NCBI RefSeq assembly: GCF_021432065.1
Contig: NZ_CP090365.1
Span: 1,116,001 to 1,180,000 of the forward strand
Source of the DNA: Photobacterium sp. TLY01
GTDB lineage: Bacteria; Pseudomonadota; Gammaproteobacteria; Enterobacterales; Vibrionaceae
Direction of reading: 5' to 3'
Length of the DNA: 64,000 nucleotides
The notes beneath the pieces were generated by a model, which searched no databases, was not told where the DNA came from, and saw nothing but the letters and a program-made list of their open reading frames with translations. Shown in pieces: positions 59,221 through 64,000 of the stretch. Position 1 is the stretch's first letter. Each line of letters opens with the position of its first letter. A program made the translations under genes and the position numbers.

Positions 59221-60459
59221 ATGCATACACTCTCATTTTCAGTATTTAGAAACGCCAAAATGCGTTTCGCATTGCCTTTGGCCCTCGTGGCAGGCACTTT
59301 TGCGGCTCATAGCAACATCGTTGCTTTCATGTCGCAACACGTTGATGTTTTGCTACTGCTTCCCTACATTCTGTTGAGCCTGGTGATGATGCTGTGTCAG
59401 CCATTCAACCAGAGTAAGACAGGGATCAGCGCAATGCTGATGCTTCTGGCGTATTACCTGATTCAGCAAAACCTTCAGGCGCCACTTTCACAGTCACAAA
59501 CCGGACTCACCTATATTTTACTGGCTGTACTGCTGCCACTGAATCTGTTCCAGCTTCACTTCATCCCGGAGAGACGGCTGTTCTCACGTTTCGGTTTGAT
59601 CTACCTCAGTATTCTGGGCCTGCAGCTATGCTGGGGCTGGTTACTGATCAACCACGTCAATCCTGAACGTTATAACGCCACCTGGCAGATGTATTTTTAT
59701 ACGATTGGTGAGTTTTCTCCGTTACCTTTGCTCCTGATCATCATGATTGTTGCCCTGGCCTGTGCCAGTGCTTCGATTATTCTGAAAAGAAACCAAGGCT
59801 ATGATCAGGCAACTTTCATCTGCCTGCTATTTACCGGACTCACCCTGTTTCAGTTCCAGCAACCTTACATATCCAGTATTGCATTCACAGCCGCTTCCAG
59901 CCTGCTTTTGCTGAATCTGATTTCCTGTTCTCACGAACTGGCTTTCATTGATCCGCTCACAGGTATACCCGGGCGCAGGGCAATGGAAACGGAGTTAAAA
60001 CACCTTGGCCGCACATACACGCTGGCGATGCTGGATGTCGACCATTTCAAAAAATTCAACGATAAATACGGCCATAAGACAGGTGATGATGTCCTGCGTT
60101 TAGTTGCCCAGCTTCTCCTGAATATCAATATCAAAGCAGATGTTTACCGTTTTGGTGGCGAAGAGTTCACCATTTTGATCAAAGGAAAGACCAAAAATCA
60201 GTGTCTTGATGCGCTCGAAGAATTACGGGAAGCCATCGCAAGTTACCCGATGCACATCAGAGATAATGAAAAGCGCCCTGCCGATGATGAAGACGGCAAA
60301 CGTAAACGTGGTAAGCGGAAACAATCCGAAGTCGTACAGATTACTGTCAGTATCGGTGTTGCAGACAGCCTGGAAGATTCCAGAACCGCCAACGTTCTAA
60401 AAGTGGCGGACAAAGCGCTGTATCAAGCGAAGCAAAATGGCCGGAATCAGGTCGTATAG
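59221..60459 (+). CDS. Membrane-bound GGDEF diguanylate cyclase
   Basis: About 412 residues with about seven hydrophobic segments in the first ~240 residues (an integral-membrane sensor) and a C-terminal GGDEF domain: LDVDHFKKFNDKYGHKTGDD near 275 and YRFGGEEFTILIKG near 310. A charged insert (ADDEDGKRKRGKRKQ near 355-370) lies within the domain. No RxxD inhibitory site seen. Start ATG 59221 with AGGGA upstream; the frame also has a TTG at 59203. It ends next to the type I secretion operon, whose adhesins are often controlled by cyclic-di-GMP. Confidence 0.9.
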   Translation: MHTLSFSVFRNAKMRFALPLALVAGTFAAHSNIVAFMSQHVDVLLLLPYILLSLVMMLCQPFNQSKTGISAMLMLLAYYLIQQNLQAPLSQSQTGLTYILLAVLLPLNLFQLHFIPERRLFSRFGLIYLSILGLQLCWGWLLINHVNPERYNATWQMYFYTIGEFSPLPLLLIIMIVALACASASIILKRNQGYDQATFICLLFTGLTLFQFQQPYISSIAFTAASSLLLLNLISCSHELAFIDPLTGIPGRRAMETELKHLGRTYTLAMLDVDHFKKFNDKYGHKTGDDVLRLVAQLLLNINIKADVYRFGGEEFTILIKGKTKNQCLDALEELREAIASYPMHIRDNEKRPADDEDGKRKRGKRKQSEVVQITVSIGVADSLEDSRTANVLKVADKALYQAKQNGRNQVV

Positions 60460-60490
60460 CGTTCTATCATTCTGACTTGGTATCAAAGCA

Positions 60491-60529
60491 CAAAAGCCTT
60501 ATCTGTACTGATAAGGCTTTTGTATTTTT
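60491..60529. terminator. Terminator between GGDEF gene and secretion operon
   Basis: CAAAAGCCTTATC-tgtact-GATAAGGCTTTTG then TATTTTTC: 13-bp perfect stem, usable from both directions. Confidence 0.93.
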
Positions 60530-60541
60530 CTGTTCAGGATT

Positions 60542-61447
60542 TTATTTATATCCACCAACAACCAGTGGCAAAACCTGCTTTAATTTCACCTGATTTCTGT
60601 GCACCGCTTCCGCAGGCAGCGGCAGGAAACCATGTTTTTCAATGATGGACTGGTTATCCTGGTCAAACGTGAGATCAACCAGTCGCTGCTGCTCGCTTGT
60701 CAGCCCTTTCTGTTTGGGTGGAATATTCAATGACAGATAATACACATTTGCCAATGGATAACGCCCCGACAGCACAGTTTCCGGATCGATGGTGAAGGCT
60801 TTGCCTCTGTCATCTAAAATAGCAATCCGCTTCAGGTCGTCGGGTACACCAGGTAAAACAGAGTAGCCAATTGCATTGATATCACTGCTGATCTGCTCGT
60901 TCATTTCATCGTGACTACTGAGAAATTGTGTCGCCAGATATTGATCTTTCCCGCAATCCACCAGCTTAGAGAAATTTAAGTGTGTATCCAGCTCACCGGA
61001 AACAGCATAGGGAACGGCCGTTGAAAAATCCTCATTCTGATGATCCGGCAACTGGCGCCAGTCCAGCTTCTGAGGTGAATCCTGACAGCCGAAAATCTGC
61101 TTCAGCTGCCCCATCGTCATGGCCCTTACAGGGTTATCTTGATTAACGAGAATAGAAACTGCATCGTAAGTAAAAAATATCTGTACCGGCCGATAACCGA
61201 ATTTATTTTCAAACAAGGCGATTTCGCTATCCAGCCATTTGCGGGAACTAATCCCCATACTGGCTTCATTGGCGATCATCGCCGCCTGAATATCGCCTTT
61301 TTCAATCAATTGAACAGGCGTATTGTTCGCATTGGCCAGTTCATGAACCATTACATTCAGCTCTTTTTCAACGGCAACAGCGGCATACACTGAACAGCTG
61401 GCCAGCATGATCCCCGTTGCAATCAGGGTGTGTGTCATCAATCGCAT
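60542..61447 (-). CDS. Periplasmic phosphate-binding-like (PstS-type) protein
   Basis: 301 residues with a signal peptide (LIATGIMLASCSVYAAVA). Substrate-binding fold: MIANEASMGISSRKW, FTYDAVSILVNQDNPV, and MTMGQLKQIF as in PBP-like domain (PF12849) proteins. No PstCAB genes here. Last gene of the type I secretion operon, after the OmpA-like lipoprotein; its role in that context is unknown, perhaps an accessory scaffold protein. Confidence 0.85.
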   Translation of the reverse strand: MRLMTHTLIATGIMLASCSVYAAVAVEKELNVMVHELANANNTPVQLIEKGDIQAAMIANEASMGISSRKWLDSEIALFENKFGYRPVQIFFTYDAVSILVNQDNPVRAMTMGQLKQIFGCQDSPQKLDWRQLPDHQNEDFSTAVPYAVSGELDTHLNFSKLVDCGKDQYLATQFLSSHDEMNEQISSDINAIGYSVLPGVPDDLKRIAILDDRGKAFTIDPETVLSGRYPLANVYYLSLNIPPKQKGLTSEQQRLVDLTFDQDNQSIIEKHGFLPLPAEAVHRNQVKLKQVLPLVVGGYK

Positions 61448-61463
61448 GGTGTCATTTATCCTG

Positions 61464-62051
61464 TCACTGAGTTTGCTCGGAGCTGAAAATTGTCCAAGCC
61501 GGCTTCACGGTCATTTCCGGTTTAGTGATCACAGCAATGGTGCGGCGTTTACGTACTTTTAAGAACTGGGTCAGTGACGTAATCTGCGAATACCGCTGCT
61601 CAGAAATACGTTCCGGGGCAATACCGTTCAGTACCAGAGCCTCTTTAATGACGCCTGTACGCCTTTTTGCCAAGGCATCATTATATGCATCTGTCCCTTC
61701 CGGGCTGGTGTCCCCCACTAAAATCACTTTGGCTTCGTGATTGTCATTCATGATAGCGAGCAGTTCATCGAAAGAGTCTGATTGATCCATCCGGATATGA
61801 TCATCATCAAAATTGAAATACACCGATAAGACATCCAGCTTCTCAAATATCTGCCAGGAAGCACAGCCATGCTCATCCACCTGGGCACCCCGCAAAGTGT
61901 CTAAACAGACATCCCTTTGATTGATCACGCCATCCTGATCTGAGTCACGCAGATCATCCATCTGGTGGCGTGTCGTGGTTGTATCCGGCATGTCAGCACA
62001 GGCAGACAATAATAAAGGTAAGGTGATCAATCCAATCTGGCGAAGTCTCAT
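61464..62051 (-). CDS. OmpA-like lipoprotein
   Basis: About 195 residues: lipoprotein signal RLRQIGLITLPLLLSACADM (lipobox LSAC), a DSDQDGVINQRDVC calcium-type loop, and an OmpA_C-like peptidoglycan-binding domain (VYFNFDDDHIRMDQSDSFDE, VGDTSPEGTDAYNDALAKRR). The ATG at 62051 overlaps the stop of the TolC-like gene by 4 bp (ATGA) and has AAGGAG upstream. Anchors the outer membrane to peptidoglycan near the secretion channel. Confidence 0.9.
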   Translation of the reverse strand: MRLRQIGLITLPLLLSACADMPDTTTTRHQMDDLRDSDQDGVINQRDVCLDTLRGAQVDEHGCASWQIFEKLDVLSVYFNFDDDHIRMDQSDSFDELLAIMNDNHEAKVILVGDTSPEGTDAYNDALAKRRTGVIKEALVLNGIAPERISEQRYSQITSLTQFLKVRKRRTIAVITKPEMTVKPAWTIFSSEQTQ

Positions 62052-63382
62052 CCGCGTTTCTCCTTCTCTGTCTGCCATTCTTCAGGATGTTCTACGCGTA
62101 ATGCATAAGTCAGAATCCCCATCGCATTGAACATGCGGTAAGCGGCCAGGGTGTGATCGTATGACGCATTGACATAGTTCTTTCTGGCAAGGAAGACTTC
62201 CACCTTTGCGTCCAGCACATCAAGCAGGCTACGTCGCCCAACATTAAACTGCTGTACATAACCATCTTCTGCTGCTTTCGCGGCATCCACGTTCTGTTGC
62301 AGCAGCTGTTTTTGTTTATCCAGCATGTTATAGGCATTCCACGCCAGTGTTGTTCCTTCGCGCACCTGACGTTCCGCTCTTAAACGGATTGATCTGGCTT
62401 GCTCTGCGCGCCAGGCAGCCGATTCCACGCGGGCATTGGTGCTGCCACCGTTGAACAAATCATAATCCAGTGTCAGCATCACGCGGGCATCTTCCTCCGG
62501 CCCTTCGACGCCCCCGATGTTGTCATTTTTGTTGCCATAGGCTTCCAGTTTCAGCTCAGGGTAATAGCCCCCTTTCTCACGCCTGACTTCTTCGCGAGCC
62601 GCTTTGATATCCAGGATGGCTGCCTGGATCTCCGGATGATTTTCAACGGCCTGGTTGATCGCGATATCCAGATCAGGCGGCAACAAGCTGTAATCAAATA
62701 CAGGCGTCACCAGTTCTTTGGTCGGCAGCCCGACCAGGCGCATAAACTGGGCTTCCTGATCGTACAGATTATTCTGGGCAGAAATCAGCGTAGATTTCGC
62801 CGTAGCCACACGGGCAGCAATCTGAGCCAAGTCCGAGTTACTGCTCAGCCCTTTCTTTTTCCGGTCAAGAATATTGTTATAAATGGTTTCATGATCGATC
62901 ACATTGCGTTTGCTTAACTCAAGAATTTGCTGAGATTTCAGGTACTCGAGATACACACGCACTACATCGAGTGCAACATTTTCTGCGTCGGCGATCAGTG
63001 TCAGTCGCTCAGACTCAGCCTCGTAGCCCAGGCGGTCAATATTGGCGGATGTTTTCATGCCATCAAAAATCAGCTGTGACACTTTTACGCCCATTTCAGT
63101 GCGTGTCAGTCCTCTGTCATCCGGCGCAATTTTATTCCCGCTGCTATAACGGGTTTCTTCATAGCCCGCCGCCGCGTAAAGATTAACCTGGGGCAAATAG
63201 AAGCCTTGCGCTTCGTCCTGATCTCTGACGACAGACTGAAATCTGGCATATTGTCCCAATACTTCCGGGCTGTAATCGATGGCCGCTGCAACCGATTCTT
63301 CCAGGGAAAGTGCATAAGCAGAGGATATTCCCATCGGGGTCAAGCCCAGCATACAAGTCATCAATAGTCGTTTGGATCGCAT
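62048..63382 (-). CDS. TolC-family outer-membrane channel of type I secretion
   Basis: 444 residues: signal peptide (RLLMTCMLGLTPMGISSAYA), then the two-fold TolC repeat (ALSLEESVAAAIDYSPEVLG and NQAVENHPEIQAAILDIKAA). The tail ALRVEHPEEWQTEKEKRG is short and charged. In series with the HlyD adaptor upstream (24-bp gap) and the OmpA lipoprotein downstream, it should form the outer-membrane exit pore. Similar to LapE/AggA-type channels for giant adhesins. Confidence 0.92.
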   Translation of the reverse strand: MRSKRLLMTCMLGLTPMGISSAYALSLEESVAAAIDYSPEVLGQYARFQSVVRDQDEAQGFYLPQVNLYAAAGYEETRYSSGNKIAPDDRGLTRTEMGVKVSQLIFDGMKTSANIDRLGYEAESERLTLIADAENVALDVVRVYLEYLKSQQILELSKRNVIDHETIYNNILDRKKKGLSSNSDLAQIAARVATAKSTLISAQNNLYDQEAQFMRLVGLPTKELVTPVFDYSLLPPDLDIAINQAVENHPEIQAAILDIKAAREEVRREKGGYYPELKLEAYGNKNDNIGGVEGPEEDARVMLTLDYDLFNGGSTNARVESAAWRAEQARSIRLRAERQVREGTTLAWNAYNMLDKQKQLLQQNVDAAKAAEDGYVQQFNVGRRSLLDVLDAKVEVFLARKNYVNASYDHTLAAYRMFNAMGILTYALRVEHPEEWQTEKEKRG

Positions 63383-63405
63383 TACCTATCCTGTCCTTGT
63401 TGTTA

Positions 63406-64000
63406 TTAGGGTTCACGCAGAGCAACTTCTTTCGCTCTTAATAAAGGTTTAAGCCAGTAGCTCAGAACAGTTTTCTGGCCGGTCAATATATCAACGGCTG
63501 TTTGCATACCGGGTATGATCGTGAAAGGCTGCGCCTCTTCATTTGCATCAAGCCGGATATGCGCCCGGTAATAAGCATCCCCTTCTTCCGTTTGCAGTGC
63601 ATCAGCACTGACATAAATGACTTTGCCTTTCTGACCGCCATAAATCACAAAGTCATAAGCGGAAAATTTTACCGTCGCTTCGAGTCCCACGTGCACAAAG
63701 GCGATATCCTGAGGCGAAATTTTGGTTTCGACAATCAGACTGCTGTTATAAGGCACCAATTCCATCATGGGTTCTCCGGGACGAACAACGCCGCCAATCG
63801 AGCGGATCAACACATCTTTGACCGTGCCATCCACCGGGGATAAAATTTGTGTCCTTTTGAGCTGATCGGCCAGTGCCTGCTGGCTTTCATTCAGCTGAGC
63901 CAGCTTGGCCGAGACTTCGTTTAACTGGCCCTGTGCCTTGGAGCGAAAATCAAACGCGATCCCTCTGAAATCAACAATCGCTTCAGAATAAGTCGCTTTC
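63406..64000 (-). CDS. HlyD-family membrane-fusion protein, 5' part beyond window
   Basis: C-terminal ~198 residues of a type I secretion adaptor; the frame is open to the window's right edge. Visible are a coiled-coil segment (AQGQLNEVSAKLAQLNESQQ), the lipoyl-type motif LSPVDGTVKDVLIRSIGGVV, and the C-terminal IIPGMQTAVDILTGQKTVLS as in HlyD/LapC. It bridges an inner-membrane ABC exporter, presumably encoded just outside the window, to the TolC-like channel. Confidence 0.93.
   Translation of the reverse strand, partial: KATYSEAIVDFRGIAFDFRSKAQGQLNEVSAKLAQLNESQQALADQLKRTQILSPVDGTVKDVLIRSIGGVVRPGEPMMELVPYNSSLIVETKISPQDIAFVHVGLEATVKFSAYDFVIYGGQKGKVIYVSADALQTEEGDAYYRAHIRLDANEEAQPFTIIPGMQTAVDILTGQKTVLSYWLKPLLRAKEVALREP

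Overview
The window looks like a chromosome segment of a marine gamma-proteobacterium of the Vibrionaceae, probably close to Photobacterium, Grimontia or Enterovibrio. The grounds are the malT/malP/malQ/glgB cluster, vibrio-like DUF3392 and DUF1415 proteins, RNase II starting exactly like the enterobacterial enzyme, DbpA and DeaD helicases, and a typical leucine/valine catabolic regulon. Most genes have balanced base composition. The 24-34 kb stretch is clearly more AT-rich, which suggests acquired DNA. I saw no rRNA, tRNA or CRISPR array.

Layout. 1-15.3 kb: two divergent branched-chain amino-acid degradation operons. Leftward run a thiolase, mmsA, an acyl-CoA dehydrogenase, an enoyl-CoA hydratase, 3-hydroxyisobutyryl-CoA hydrolase, mmsB and an SDR (cut by the window edge). 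Rightward run liuR-liuA-liuB-liuC-liuD-liuE (leucine to acetoacetate and acetyl-CoA). A MerR-type promoter with a 19-bp spacer and twin LiuR-like palindromes lies between them. 15.3-23.5 kb: ordinary genes, namely two unknown proteins, DbpA helicase, a TauE exporter plus TauD-type dioxygenase plus LysR regulator, an autotransporter-barrel protein and a small secreted protein.

23.5-35 kb is an accessory island. It is bracketed by copies of a ~170-bp structured repeat, two on the left and three on the right, in opposite orientation. One hairpin of this repeat shows compensatory base changes between copies. Inside are an AAA_28-type ATPase, a PhD/ParE toxin-antitoxin pair with a clean operator, a broken GNAT gene, an intact IS3-family element, a transposase remnant, a broken LysE exporter gene, and a leftward block encoding a HEPN protein, a ParA-like ATPase, a SIR2 protein and an AAA-TOPRIM (OLD/PARIS-like) protein. 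An IS407-group element follows. The HEPN/ParA/SIR2/AAA-TOPRIM block is the best candidate for an undescribed anti-phage system. An attC-like imperfect hairpin lies between its SIR2 and AAA-TOPRIM genes.

35-45.4 kb: a TrmH-family RNA methyltransferase, then glycogen/maltodextrin genes glgB, malQ, malP (leftward) and the activator malT (rightward), with MalT boxes and a CRP-like site between malP and malT. 45.4-60.5 kb: housekeeping and small metabolic genes (isochorismatase-like hydrolase, DOPA-dioxygenase-like protein, aspartoacylase, arfB, DUF3392, a DUF4382 lipoprotein, a FabG/PhaB-type reductase, a LysR regulator, DeaD helicase, two GGDEF proteins, RNase II, DUF1415). 60.5-64 kb: a leftward type I secretion operon (HlyD adaptor cut by the window edge, TolC-like channel, OmpA-like lipoprotein, phosphate-binding-like periplasmic protein), which resembles systems that export large adhesins.
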